This document shows positions 1 through 8,369 of a stretch of DNA of 64,000 nucleotides, one piece after another. The notes beneath the pieces were generated by a model. The model searched no databases. It saw nothing but the letters and a program-made list of their open reading frames with translations, and was not told the DNA's origin. The position numbers and the translations under genes are program-made. Source of the stretch: Gammaproteobacteria bacterium (GTDB taxonomy: Bacteria > Pseudomonadota > Gammaproteobacteria > DSM-19610); assembly GCA_026197075.1 (NCBI GenBank), contig JAPHQV010000025.1:224150-288149 (forward strand), written 5' to 3'. The number at the start of each line of letters is the position of its first letter. Position 1 is the first letter of the stretch.

Positions 1-230
1 AACTGGATCCCACACCACTGATCTTTCAGGGTACCTGGGAAGGGCGCATCCTGTTCGAACCCCGGGGCGACAACGGTTTCGGCTACGACCCGGTGTTCTA
101 CGTACCGGAACAGGATTGCGCCTCCGCCGAGCTGCCGCCGGAGGTGAAGAACCGGCTCAGCCACCGCGGCCAGGCCCTGCGGGCGCTGGTGGCAGCGTTG
201 AAGTCGGGGGTTAGAGACTTCGTATTGTGA
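1..230 (+). CDS. rdgB: RdgB/HAM1 family non-canonical purine NTP pyrophosphatase, C-terminal part
   Basis: The window opens inside this gene; the reading frame runs from base 3 to a TGA at 228-230. It gives about 75 residues that match the end of the RdgB/Ham1 family: DPTPL near the start, [12 protein letters not shown], and the closing motif [10 protein letters not shown]. The family hydrolyses dITP, XTP and other non-canonical purine NTPs to monophosphates, keeping them out of DNA. The SHRG motif helps bind the purine base. hemW follows 25 bases downstream on the same strand, a pairing common in gammaproteobacteria. The N-terminus lies outside the window. Confidence 0.93.
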   Translation, partial: LDPTPLIFQGTWEGRILFEPRGDNGFGYDPVFYVPEQDCASAELPPEVKNRLSHRGQALRALVAALKSGVRDFVL

Positions 231-255
231 TCACCGAAAAGGGGCTGTTACACCC

Positions 256-1437
256 ATGACCCCCATGTTCCACTTCACCTCCACCCCGCCGCTGGCGCTC
301 TACATCCACATCCCCTGGTGTGTGCGCAAATGCCCCTATTGTGATTTCAATTCCCACGAAGCGAAGTCGGGCCTGCCGGAGCGCGAGTACGTGGCGGCAT
401 TGTTGCGCGACCTGGAGCAGGAACTGCCGGCGGTGTGGGGTCGCGTGGTGGACACGGTGTTCATCGGCGGTGGCACGCCGAGCCTGTTTTCGCCGGAAAG
501 TATCGATGCCCTGCTGGCCGGGGTGCGGGCACGCGTGACCCTGAAGCCGGATGCGGAAATCACCCTGGAGGCCAACCCCGGGACCCTGGAGCAGGGTCGC
601 TTCGCCGAGTTTCGTGCCGCCGGCATCAATCGCCTGTCCATCGGCGTGCAGAGTTTTCGCGATGACGCATTGGAGCGCATCGGCCGCATCCACGACCGGC
701 GTGCCGCCATCCGCGCCGCCGAGGCCGCCCACGACGCGGGCCTGGACAATTTCAATTTGGACCTGATGTTCGGCCTGCCGGACCAGACCCTGGGCCAGGC
801 GCTGGAGGACCTGCGCACCGCCGTGGCCCTGGAGCCGGCCCATCTGTCCTGGTACCAGCTCACCATCGAGCCCAATACCTGGTTCGCCCACCACCCGCCG
901 TTATTGCCCGACGACGATGCCCTGTGGGAGATGCAGGAACAGGGCCAGGTGCAACTGGCGCAGGCTGGCTATACTCAGTATGAGATCTCCGCCTATGCCC
1001 GCGACGGGCGCCAGTGCCGCCACAATCTTCATTACTGGCGCTTCCACGACTACCTGGGCATCGGTGCCGGTGCCCACGGCAAGATCACCGATGCCCAGGC
1101 GCAACGCATCCGGCGGCGTTGGAAGCAGAAACACCCACAGCGTTACCTGGAGCAGGTCGGCAGCGAGGCCGTGCTCGGCGGGGTCTCGGAGCTGACGCCC
1201 GCCGACGCGCGCTTCGATTTTGCCCTGAACCTGTTCCGGCTCCACGAAGGCACCGACCGGGCGGCCTTCACGGCCACTACCGGCCTGCCCCCGGACTACC
1301 TGCAGGCACCCCTTGAACGGGCCCTGGAGTTGGGGCTGCTGGAGGAGAGCCGGGAGCGGATCCAGACCACGGAGCAGGGACGGCGTTTTCTCAACGACTT
1401 GCTGGCGCTGTTCCTGCCGGAGGAGAAGGAAACATGA
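256..1437 (+). CDS. hemW: HemW, radical SAM heme chaperone
   Basis: A 393-residue radical SAM protein of the HemN/HemW family. The 4Fe-4S ligands are the cysteines of CVRKCPYC (residues 22, 26, 29), followed by the SAM-binding GGGTPS motif near residue 73. The family's short form, with CPYCDF after the first cysteine, is HemW, which binds heme and delivers it to apo-proteins, rather than HemN coproporphyrinogen dehydrogenase. The position directly after rdgB supports HemW. A second in-frame ATG nine bases further on is an alternative start. The stop overlaps the next gene's start (ATGA), so the two are probably translationally coupled. Confidence 0.93.
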   Translation: MTPMFHFTSTPPLALYIHIPWCVRKCPYCDFNSHEAKSGLPEREYVAALLRDLEQELPAVWGRVVDTVFIGGGTPSLFSPESIDALLAGVRARVTLKPDAEITLEANPGTLEQGRFAEFRAAGINRLSIGVQSFRDDALERIGRIHDRRAAIRAAEAAHDAGLDNFNLDLMFGLPDQTLGQALEDLRTAVALEPAHLSWYQLTIEPNTWFAHHPPLLPDDDALWEMQEQGQVQLAQAGYTQYEISAYARDGRQCRHNLHYWRFHDYLGIGAGAHGKITDAQAQRIRRRWKQKHPQRYLEQVGSEAVLGGVSELTPADARFDFALNLFRLHEGTDRAAFTATTGLPPDYLQAPLERALELGLLEESRERIQTTEQGRRFLNDLLALFLPEEKET

Positions 1438-1622
1438 TCGAGGCAACCCGGATCCAGTGTCCCTACTGTGGTGAGTCCTTCGACATCACCCTGGATGCCT
1501 CGGCGGGGACCCAGTCTTATATCGAGGATTGTGAGGTCTGTTGCCGGCCCATCGAGTTGCGTGTCGATTTCGATGGCGAGGGGGAGCTGGCCGGCATCCA
1601 GGTACGGCGTGACGATGAGTGA
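1434..1622 (+). CDS. CPXCG motif cysteine-rich mini-protein
   Basis: A 62-residue protein with a CPYCGESF motif at residues 9-16 and a second cysteine group, CEVCC, around residues 33-37, so it probably binds one zinc ion. It matches the small CPXCG cysteine-rich family, whose function is not known. The start overlaps the hemW stop by four bases and its end overlaps the start of rof, so the three genes look like one translationally coupled unit. Acidic residues dominate the C-terminal third. Confidence 0.85.
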   Translation: MIEATRIQCPYCGESFDITLDASAGTQSYIEDCEVCCRPIELRVDFDGEGELAGIQVRRDDE

Positions 1623-1851
1623 GTACACACCCATCGATTGCGAACTCTACAACCAGTATGAACTGGCCATCCTCCACCACCGCCGTCTGCGCGTGTGCTG
1701 GCGCGACACCCGGGATGAGACCCATATCGCCATGCTGACCCCCCGCGACCTGCAGACCCGCGAGGGTGCCGAGTTCATGATCGCCGAGGACCAGGACGGC
1801 CAGTCCCTGGAGCTGCGCCTGGACTGGATCCAGCACGTGGAAATGCTGTAG
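1615..1851 (+). CDS. rof: Rof-like inhibitor of Rho-dependent termination
   Basis: A 78-residue protein beginning MSEYTPIDC. The motif Y-x-PI-[DN]-C followed by a YELAxxHH stretch and the ending LELRLDWIQHVEM matches the Rof/YaeO family. Rof binds the Rho hexamer, blocks its primary RNA site and reduces Rho-dependent termination. I chose the ATG at 1615 because the family begins just before the YxPI(D/N)C motif and the upstream in-frame sequence is a shadow of the CPXCG gene. It overlaps that gene by eight bases. Confidence 0.82.
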   Translation: MSEYTPIDCELYNQYELAILHHRRLRVCWRDTRDETHIAMLTPRDLQTREGAEFMIAEDQDGQSLELRLDWIQHVEML

Positions 1852-1877
1852 GGAAGGCATTTCGGTACACTGCGTCC

Positions 1878-3356
1878 ATGAACGATCGTCACGATCTCGA
1901 ACTGGTATTGCGCTCCCATGTGCCCATCGTGGTGCTGGAGACCCATGATGAAGCCCGGGTGCTGGACCAGTTCCGCCAACTGGCGGTGCGCCTGGGCAAG
2001 CCGGTGCTGGCCTGGACCGTCACCACCGGGCTGCGGCGCATCGACCTGGATCTCGAGGTCACCGGTCCCGTCAGCGAACCCCGTGCCCTGCTGGAACAGG
2101 TCCGTGACACGGAGGCGCCGGGCATCTACCTGCTGCTGGATTTCCATCCCTATCTCGACGATCCCGTTCATGTGCGCCTGCTGAAGGAAATCGCCTTGCG
2201 CAGCGACCCGGGCGGCCACACCCTGGTGCTGGTCAGCCATGCCCTGGACCTGCCGCCGGAGTTGCGCGGTTTCACGGCGCGGGTGGAGATGGCGCTGCCC
2301 GATGCCAAGGCTCTCGAGAGCCTTATCCGCGAAGAGGCCAAGGCCTGGTCCGGCGCCAATGGCGGGCGGCGGGTCGCCACCGACAATCGCACCCTGGAAT
2401 TGCTCATCCGTCACCTCGGGGGGCTGACGGCGGCCGATGCCCGGCGCCTGGTGCGCCATGCCATCCAGGAGGATGGCGCCATCACCCAGGAGGATCTGCC
2501 CCAGGTGATGCAGGCCAAGTACCGGCTACTGGATCGCGGCGGGGTGCTGAGCTTCGAATTCGACACCGCCCACTTTGCCGATGTGGGCGGCCTGACCCGG
2601 CTCAAGCGCTGGTTGCAGCAGCGGCAGACGACCTTTCTGGAACGCGAGTCGGGACTGGAGCCGCCACGCGGCATCCTGCTGGTGGGGGTGCAGGGCGCGG
2701 GCAAGAGCCTGGCGGCCAAGGCGGTGGCGGGACTCTGGGGGTTGCCGCTGCTACGGCTGGACTTCGGTACCCTCTACAACAAGTTTCACGGTGAGACCGA
2801 ACGCAACCTGCGCGAGTCGCTGGCGGCGGCGGAGGCCATGGCCCCCTGCGTGCTCTGGGTCGACGAGGTCGAAAAAGGCGTGGCCGCCGACCAGCACGAT
2901 GGCGGCACCTCGCAACGGGTGCTGGGTACCCTGCTGACCTGGATGGCGGAGCGCAAGGCGCCGGTGTTCCTGGTGGCCACCGCCAATGCCATCGAACGGC
3001 TGCCGCCGGAACTGATCCGCAAGGGACGCCTGGACGAGATCTTTTTCGTGGACCTGCCCGATGCCCGGGTACGCGAGGATATCTTTGCCATCCACTTGCG
3101 CAAGCGTGAACAGGATCCTGCCGCGTTCGACCTGCCCGCCCTGGCCGCCGCCGCGGAACAGTTTTCGGGTGCGGAGATCGAACAGGCGGTGGTGGCGGCC
3201 CTCTACCTGGCCCGGGAGCAACGTGTCCCCCTGGAAACCCTTCACCTGCTGACCGAGCTGGGCCAGACTCGTCCCCTGGCGCGGGTCATGGTCGAGAAAA
3301 TTTCCGCTTTGCGGAACTGGGCGCGGGACCGGACCGTACCCGCCAATGGGGACTGA
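1878..3356 (+). CDS. Ycf46-like AAA+ ATPase
   Basis: A 492-residue protein with a non-ATPase N-terminal half (about residues 1-220) and one AAA+ module in the second half. Walker A reads GVQGAGKS near residue 270, Walker B is VLWVDEVEKG near residue 325, and sensor-1 (ATAN) and arginine-finger sequences follow. The architecture matches the Ycf46 family of bacteria and plastids, linked to CO2 use in cyanobacteria but with no settled role in proteobacteria. It sits 26 bases after rof. Nothing nearby is a clear partner, so the substrate is unknown. Confidence 0.8.
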   Translation: MNDRHDLELVLRSHVPIVVLETHDEARVLDQFRQLAVRLGKPVLAWTVTTGLRRIDLDLEVTGPVSEPRALLEQVRDTEAPGIYLLLDFHPYLDDPVHVRLLKEIALRSDPGGHTLVLVSHALDLPPELRGFTARVEMALPDAKALESLIREEAKAWSGANGGRRVATDNRTLELLIRHLGGLTAADARRLVRHAIQEDGAITQEDLPQVMQAKYRLLDRGGVLSFEFDTAHFADVGGLTRLKRWLQQRQTTFLERESGLEPPRGILLVGVQGAGKSLAAKAVAGLWGLPLLRLDFGTLYNKFHGETERNLRESLAAAEAMAPCVLWVDEVEKGVAADQHDGGTSQRVLGTLLTWMAERKAPVFLVATANAIERLPPELIRKGRLDEIFFVDLPDARVREDIFAIHLRKREQDPAAFDLPALAAAAEQFSGAEIEQAVVAALYLAREQRVPLETLHLLTELGQTRPLARVMVEKISALRNWARDRTVPANGD

Positions 3357-3809
3357 AAGGGCTTTTCCACGGTCTGCCGGTGCCTGCGTGGTCGCGCCGG
3401 AGCCACGCCCGGGCCTGGCAGGGGTCGCGGATGGTCGGAATTCTATACAAAGTTTTCAACAGCGGACCCCGTTTCCGCGGCGTCGCGGCGCCGGAATCCC
3501 GGCACTCCTTGCCGGGGATTGTAAGTCATTGTAATAATTCCTCTATAAGTATTCCTTTCTATTCCGGGAGCGGGCGGCAAATGGCGTTGCGCCAAGCAGT
3601 TAGCTGGTCTTTTCAGGATTGTTCCACAGAGTTATCCACACCCTGGCTGAATTTCTCAAATCTCCCGATGACACGGGTACTTAGCCCGGGATAATGGGCT
3701 AACAGGTGGATCGGGCAGGCATTTGTCGAAAAGCTGTGGTAGTTTTTCCCCAGGGACAACAACAAAAACAGTGTGGCACGGGAGCCACCCAAATCAGGCG
3801 GAGGGTACC
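3357..3809. other. 453-base intergenic region with a hairpin and one DnaA box
   Basis: No convincing gene. An imperfect hairpin (AATCCCGGCA at 3495-3504 facing TGCCGGGGATT at 3510-3520) may end the upstream ATPase transcript. A perfect DnaA box, TTATCCACA, lies at 3632-3640 inside TTCCACAGAGTTATCCACA, a 19-mer found again at 47875-47893 upstream of priA. The middle of the gap (about 3520-3580) is A+T-rich compared with its surroundings. The end carries the GGAGGG ribosome-binding site of the next gene. Confidence 0.6.
3632..3640 (+). promoter_or_regulatory. DnaA box (TTATCCACA)
   Basis: Exact match to the strong DnaA-box consensus TTATNCACA. A single box here; the extended context is shared with the cluster near 47.9 kb. 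Confidence 0.5.
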
Positions 3810-4181
3810 ATGCCCGATTCGTACTCCACCCGGCAGGGGCACTTCGACTTCGAGCAGTGGTCGAGCCTCGCCACCCTGGACCCCGAGGCCTTCGAGGCCC
3901 GGCGTCATGCGCTGATCGAGGAGGTGATTCGCAGCGCCCCGCTGCACCGCCAGCCGCGGCTGCGCGGCCTGCAATGGCGCCTGGACCGGATGCGGGAGCG
4001 CTCCGGCACCCCGCTGGCGGCCTGCATCCGCATGAGCGAGATGATGTGGGAGGCCCTGCTGGGGGAAGGCGGGCTGCGCGATTCCCTGGAGAGCCTGACC
4101 CAGGCGAGGCCGGAACCGACGCGCCGCCCGGCTGCACGGGTGCTCTACCTGGATGCCGCGCGGCGCCATCGTACCCAGTAG
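3810..4181 (+). CDS. DUF3135 domain protein
   Basis: A 123-residue soluble protein. The FDFEQWSSLATLDPEAFEARR segment near the N-terminus is typical of the DUF3135 family, short gammaproteobacterial proteins of unknown function. A longer reading frame starts at 3723, but the ATG at 3810 has a good GGAGGG site seven bases upstream and places the family motif near residue 15, as usual. The second half is rich in arginine and leucine and looks helical. It precedes rpmE by about 110 bases; no functional link is evident. Confidence 0.75.
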   Translation: MPDSYSTRQGHFDFEQWSSLATLDPEAFEARRHALIEEVIRSAPLHRQPRLRGLQWRLDRMRERSGTPLAACIRMSEMMWEALLGEGGLRDSLESLTQARPEPTRRPAARVLYLDAARRHRTQ

Positions 4182-4292
4182 GCCGGGCTTGTCCCGGACC
4201 GCGGCTTCCCGTATCATCCCCGGTCTTTCCCGGCCTGACTGGCCGCGGGACAGGGCCGGCAGGCCCGCGAAACCGAATCTGAGGATCGACCC

Positions 4293-4502
4293 ATGCAAGC
4301 GGAAATTCATCCGGCCTACAAGGAAATCAACGTCAGCTGCAGCTGTGGCGGTACGTTCAAGACCCGTTCCACCGTCGGCCATGACCTGCAGATCGAAGTC
4401 TGCTCCCAGTGTCATCCCTTCTTCACCGGCAAGCAGAAGATGCTGGATACCGGCGGGCGCGTGGACAAGTTCCGCCGCAAGTACGGCGGTATGGGCAAGT
4501 AA
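4293..4502 (+). CDS. rpmE: 50S ribosomal protein L31 (zinc-binding type)
   Basis: A 69-residue protein matching bacterial L31, a small protein that bridges the central protuberance of the large subunit to the 30S head. It carries the zinc-binding cysteines of the C+ form: C16, C18, C37 and C40, in SCSCG and [20 protein letters not shown] and a basic end are also conserved. The C+ form is the one replaced by a cysteine-free paralogue under zinc starvation; no paralogue lies in the window. A strong intrinsic terminator follows 31 bases after the stop. Confidence 0.95.
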   Translation: MQAEIHPAYKEINVSCSCGGTFKTRSTVGHDLQIEVCSQCHPFFTGKQKMLDTGGRVDKFRRKYGGMGK

Positions 4503-4512
4503 GCCCATCGTT

Positions 4513-5325
4513 GTGCTGGCGCGTCGAGCGCGGAAAAGGGCGCCCCTGGGGGGCGCCCTTTTTGCTTTCTGGCTGCTGGTCGGAGTCGCCCAGGCCTGCG
4601 ACCTGGCTACACCAGATGACCGGGTACGGGTGCGCCATGTGCACGATGGCGACAGCCTGGTGCTGGAGGATGGCCGTCGGCTGCGGGTGATGGGCATCAA
4701 TGCGCCGGAACTGGGCCGCGATGGCGCCGCCGACGAGCCCTTCGCGATCGCGGCCCGCGACGCCCTGCGCCGGGAACTGTTCCGCTCGGGGCAGGTGGTG
4801 GGCCTGCGTTACGGGGTGGAGCGCCAGGATCACTATGGACGCACCCTGGCCCATATCTTCGGTGCCGATGGCGAGAACCTGGGCGCGGCCCTGCTGCGCC
4901 AGGGTCTGGTCATGGCCATCGTCATTCCCCCGGACCTGTGGGGCCTGGACTGTTACCCGGATGCGGAGCGGGAAGCGCGCGAAGCCGGGCGTGGCCTCTG
5001 GGCTCATCCCGATTTCCAGCCACGCGAAAGCCGCAGCCTCGGCCTGCGCGACGAAGGCTTCATGCTGGTCCGGGGCCGGGTGGAGCGCATCGGCCGCAGC
5101 CGGGATGCCCGTTGGATCAACCTTGAAGGTCGCGTGGCGTTGCGGGTCCCCGAGGAGAGCCTGGGATATTTCGAAACACCGCTGGAGTCCCTGGTCGGCC
5201 AGCGGATCGAGGCCCGGGGCTGGTTCCACCTGCAGCGCAACGAGCTGCGTGCCACCCTCCATCATCCCGCCGCCTTGCAACGCCTCGATCCCCCACCCCG
5301 CGACGCGGAACCGCGGACACCGTAG
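4513..5325 (+). CDS. Exported thermonuclease-family (SNase-like) protein
   Basis: About 270 residues. The SNase-like core is clear: HVHDGDSLVLEDGRRLRVMGINAPE near residues 38-63, then YGRTLAHIF and a GLWAHPDFQ ending. SNase family enzymes cleave DNA or RNA with calcium. A second part (about residues 180-260, MLVRGRVERIGRSRDARWINL) looks like an OB-fold extension. There is no upstream ATG; the GTG at 4513 gives a basic start plus a hydrophobic stretch (FAFWLLVGVAQA) ending before a cysteine, a plausible signal peptide. The rpmE terminator lies in this leader, so the gene needs read-through, an internal promoter or a later start. Confidence 0.75.
   Translation: MLARRARKRAPLGGALFAFWLLVGVAQACDLATPDDRVRVRHVHDGDSLVLEDGRRLRVMGINAPELGRDGAADEPFAIAARDALRRELFRSGQVVGLRYGVERQDHYGRTLAHIFGADGENLGAALLRQGLVMAIVIPPDLWGLDCYPDAEREAREAGRGLWAHPDFQPRESRSLGLRDEGFMLVRGRVERIGRSRDARWINLEGRVALRVPEESLGYFETPLESLVGQRIEARGWFHLQRNELRATLHHPAALQRLDPPPRDAEPRTP
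4534..4563 (+). terminator. Rho-independent terminator after rpmE
   Basis: Perfect 10-bp stem AGGGCGCCCC (4537-4546) and GGGGCGCCCT (4550-4559) with a three-base loop, preceded by AAAA and followed by TTTT. It lies inside the predicted signal-peptide coding region of the downstream nuclease if that gene starts at 4513. Confidence 0.85.
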
Positions 5326-5400
5326 AATGCCCGGGAACAGGAAACGGGCAGGCGCTGACCTGCTCCGTGGGACAGGGTCGGGGTCGCGGGAGGTGATGCC

Positions 5401-6852
5401 ATGAACAGGATTGCATTGAAGCACTGGCTTTACGGCATGGTCTGTGCCGTACTGCTGGCATTGTCCGGCTGTGCCGTCAACCCGGTCACCGGCAAGCAGG
5501 ATTTCGTCCTGCTCAGCGAGGACGAAGAAATCGCCTTGGGCCGGCGCATGCATCCCCAGCTGCTTGAGCAGATGCCGCCCTACGAGGATCCGGCCCTGCA
5601 GGCTTATGTGCGAGAGGTGGGCGAACGCCTGGCCCAGGTCAGCCACCGTTCCAACCTGATCTATCGCTTTACGGTGCTGGACAGCAGCCAGGTAAATGCC
5701 TTCGCCACCCCCGGCGGCTACATCTATATCACCCGCGGCCTGCTGGCCTACCTCAATAGCGAGGCCGAGCTGGCCGCCGTGCTGGGTCACGAGATCGGCC
5801 ATGTCACTGCCCGCCACTCGGTACGCCAGCACAGTGCGTCCACCGCCACCGGCCTGCTGGCGGCGGTGATCGGCGCCGCCAGTGGCGTGCAGGGTGCCGG
5901 TGATCTTGCCAACATCGCCGGCACCGCGGTGGTACGCGGCTATGGCCGTGAACATGAGCTGGAATCGGACCGCCTGGGCGCCGAGTACCTGGCCAAGTCG
6001 GACTATGACCCGCGCGCCATGCTGGCGGTCATCGGCGTGCTCAAGGACCAGGAGACCTACGAGATACAGCGCGCCAGGGAAGAAGGGCGCGAGCCGCGCA
6101 GCTATCATGGTCTTTTCGCCACCCATCCCGCCAATGACACGCGCCTGCAGGAAACGGTCCTGGCGGCGGATCGTTTCCTGGGCCAGGGCGGTGATCGCGG
6201 CGACAACCGCGAGACCTTTCTGCGCCACCTCGATGGCCTGACCTTCGGCGACGGTGAGCAGGACGGCGTATTACGCGGTAGCCGTTTCTATCACAAGCCC
6301 ATGAACTTCACCCTGGAGTTTCCCGCCGGCTGGCGAGTGGAAAACCAGCCGGCCGCCCTGGTGGCCCAGCTGCCGAACGACAAGGGCATCATGAAGGTGG
6401 AAGTCCGGGACCTGAACAAGCGGGAGTCGCCACGCGAGTTCATGCAAGGCCTCGGTATCAAGGAAATGCGCGCCGAACAATCCCTGACCGTGGCGGGCCT
6501 GCCCGGCTATACCGCCCTGGTCCCGGGCAATACCCCGCAAGGCGAGCAATGGATACGCGTGGCGGTGCTGTATTATGGCGACCAGGTCTTCATCTTCAGC
6601 GGTTTTCACGAAGGCGAGCACGCGGCGGTGCTGAGCACGGTGCGCAGTTTCCGGCCCCTCACCGAAGCCGAGAAGGTACTGGCCGAAGCACAACGTATCA
6701 AACTGATCCGTGCCGATACCAATACCCGCTATGATCGGCTGGCGGCCCGTTCCCCCATCCAGTTCCACGCCGAGGAACAGCTGCGTCTGCTCAACGGCAA
6801 GTATCCAAGCGGGCAACCGGTAGCGGGGCAGTTGCTCAAGATCGTCGAATAA
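5401..6852 (+). CDS. M48 family metalloprotease lipoprotein
   Basis: A 483-residue predicted lipoprotein. A signal peptide ends in the lipobox LSGC with C24 as the lipidated residue, followed by the VNPVTGKQ motif common in these proteins. The zinc site is HEIGH (H130, E131, H134) with the third ligand E188 in HELESD. The peptidase domain spans about residues 60-270; the C-terminal 200 residues lack TPR signatures, so this is not a standard BepA/YfgC. The family usually works in periplasmic protein quality control at the outer membrane. The GGAGGT site at 5390 supports the ATG at 5401. Confidence 0.88.
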   Translation: MNRIALKHWLYGMVCAVLLALSGCAVNPVTGKQDFVLLSEDEEIALGRRMHPQLLEQMPPYEDPALQAYVREVGERLAQVSHRSNLIYRFTVLDSSQVNAFATPGGYIYITRGLLAYLNSEAELAAVLGHEIGHVTARHSVRQHSASTATGLLAAVIGAASGVQGAGDLANIAGTAVVRGYGREHELESDRLGAEYLAKSDYDPRAMLAVIGVLKDQETYEIQRAREEGREPRSYHGLFATHPANDTRLQETVLAADRFLGQGGDRGDNRETFLRHLDGLTFGDGEQDGVLRGSRFYHKPMNFTLEFPAGWRVENQPAALVAQLPNDKGIMKVEVRDLNKRESPREFMQGLGIKEMRAEQSLTVAGLPGYTALVPGNTPQGEQWIRVAVLYYGDQVFIFSGFHEGEHAAVLSTVRSFRPLTEAEKVLAEAQRIKLIRADTNTRYDRLAARSPIQFHAEEQLRLLNGKYPSGQPVAGQLLKIVE

Positions 6853-6888
6853 GCCGGCGCATTCACAGATTGCGCCCTGGCGTGCAGG

Positions 6889-6921
6889 CTTGCAGGAGCG
6901 GGCGGAGTCCGCTCCTGCAAG
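6889..6921. repeat. Palindromic repeat, GCAGGAGCGG type
   Basis: Arms CTTGCAGGAGCGG (6889-6901) and CCGCTCCTGCAAG (6909-6921), 13 bp, 7-base loop. It resembles the GTAGGAGCGG-type repeats at 22911, 52840 and 63751. It may also end transcription of the protease gene. Confidence 0.65.
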
Positions 6922-6954
6922 TGTATAGGTTTACCTCACAGGAATTTTCAAACC

Positions 6955-8202
6955 ATGTTCGAAGACCTCAAGAAGTCCGCCCTCGAGTATCATGCCCTGC
7001 CGGAACCCGGCAAGATCGCCATCGCCATCACCAAGCCCACCGAAACCCAGGAGGATCTGGCGCTGGCCTATACCCCCGGCGTCGCGGAGCCGGTGCGCAT
7101 GATCGCCGCCGATCCCGCCGCCGCCTATGACTACACCGCCAAGGGCAACCTGGTGGCGGTGATCACAGACGGCAGCGCCGTGTTGGGACTGGGTAATGTG
7201 GGCGCGCTGGCGGGCAAGCCGGTGATGGAAGGGAAGGCGGTGCTGTTCAAGCGCTTCGCCAATGTCGATGTATTCGATATCGAAGTCGATGCGACCGACC
7301 CCCAGGTATTCATCGACACGGTGGCACGCATTGCCGGTGGCTTCGGCGGCATCAACCTGGAGGATATCGCGGCGCCGGCCTGCTTCGCCATCGAGCGCGC
7401 ACTGATCGAGAAGCTGGACATCCCGGTGTTCCACGATGACCAGCATGGCACTGCCATCATCATCGCCGCCGGCCTGCTCAATGCCCTGGAATTGCAGGGC
7501 AAGACCCTGGAGCAGGCGCGCATCGTCTGTCTCGGCGCCGGTGCCGCCGGTATTGCCTCCATGCACCTGCTGCGCGCCATGGGTGCGAGCCGCGACAACA
7601 TCCTGATGGTGGATCGCAAGGGTGTGGTCCATGCGGATCGCGATGACCTGAATGAACACAAGCTGGACTTCGCCATCACCACCGAGCGACGCACCCTGGC
7701 GGACGCCATGCGTGATGCAGACGTGTTCATCGGGGTATCCGGCCCCGACCTGGTCACCCCGGACATGCTCGCCGCCATGGCGCCGAAGCCGATCGTATTT
7801 GCCCTGTCCAATCCGGATCCAGAGATCCGCCCGGCGGTGGCGCTGGCGGTGCGCGACGACCTGATCATGGCCACCGGGCGCAGCGACTACCCCAACCAGG
7901 TGAACAATGTGCTGGGCTTTCCCTTCATCTTTCGCGGTGCACTGGACGTACAGGCCAGCGGCATCAACCGCGAAATGCAGATCGCCGCGGTGCATGCCCT
8001 GCGTGACCTGACCCGCGAACCGGTACCGGCGGAAGTCCTCAAGGCCTACAGGCTGAAGACGCTGGCATTCGGACCCGACTACATCATTCCCAAGCCACTG
8101 GATCCACGCCTCATGGACTATGTCCCTTCGGCCGTGGCGCGCGCCGCCGTGGACACGGGCGTGGCACGTCGTCCCTATCCGGCCCACTACCCCGAGGCTT
8201 GA
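6955..8202 (+). CDS. NAD(P)-dependent malic enzyme, short form
   Basis: A 415-residue malic enzyme (oxidative decarboxylation of malate to pyruvate and CO2). The N-terminal LAYTPGVAEPV and GNLVAVITDGSAVLGLG motifs and the metal-binding VFHDDQHGTA sequence are present, as is a dinucleotide-binding fold with GAGAAGIA near residue 190. It lacks the C-terminal phosphotransacetylase domain of MaeB (about 760 residues), so it is the short bacterial type. Cofactor preference cannot be fixed from the sequence. Citrate synthase follows, so this stretch groups two central-carbon enzymes at the malate/oxaloacetate branch. Confidence 0.92.
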   Translation: MFEDLKKSALEYHALPEPGKIAIAITKPTETQEDLALAYTPGVAEPVRMIAADPAAAYDYTAKGNLVAVITDGSAVLGLGNVGALAGKPVMEGKAVLFKRFANVDVFDIEVDATDPQVFIDTVARIAGGFGGINLEDIAAPACFAIERALIEKLDIPVFHDDQHGTAIIIAAGLLNALELQGKTLEQARIVCLGAGAAGIASMHLLRAMGASRDNILMVDRKGVVHADRDDLNEHKLDFAITTERRTLADAMRDADVFIGVSGPDLVTPDMLAAMAPKPIVFALSNPDPEIRPAVALAVRDDLIMATGRSDYPNQVNNVLGFPFIFRGALDVQASGINREMQIAAVHALRDLTREPVPAEVLKAYRLKTLAFGPDYIIPKPLDPRLMDYVPSAVARAAVDTGVARRPYPAHYPEA

Positions 8203-8291
8203 CGCGACGGAAGGCAGTCGCCAAGCTGTGACATCTTTTCAGTGTAAGCGGTTTGGGATGCTTTGATTTTCGTCATGCCCGCGTATTTCTT

Positions 8292-8319
8292 CGTCATTCC
8301 CGCGAAGGCGGAAATGACG
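8292..8319. repeat. Palindromic repeat, CGTCATTCCCGC type
   Basis: CGTCATTCCCGC and GCGGAAATGACG form a hairpin around a GAAG loop. A partial copy (CGTCATGCCCGCG) lies just upstream at 8271. The same family recurs at 42127, 44543 and 50222. Confidence 0.65.
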
Positions 8320-8369
8320 GGCAGGACATCAATCAGCGCTTCCTCGGTGCCAAACAGAGTAAAAAATCC

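Noticed and set aside
3346..3694. Short frames in the gap after the Ycf46-like gene
   Set aside because: They cross a hairpin and a DnaA box, overlap the preceding stop and have no motif.
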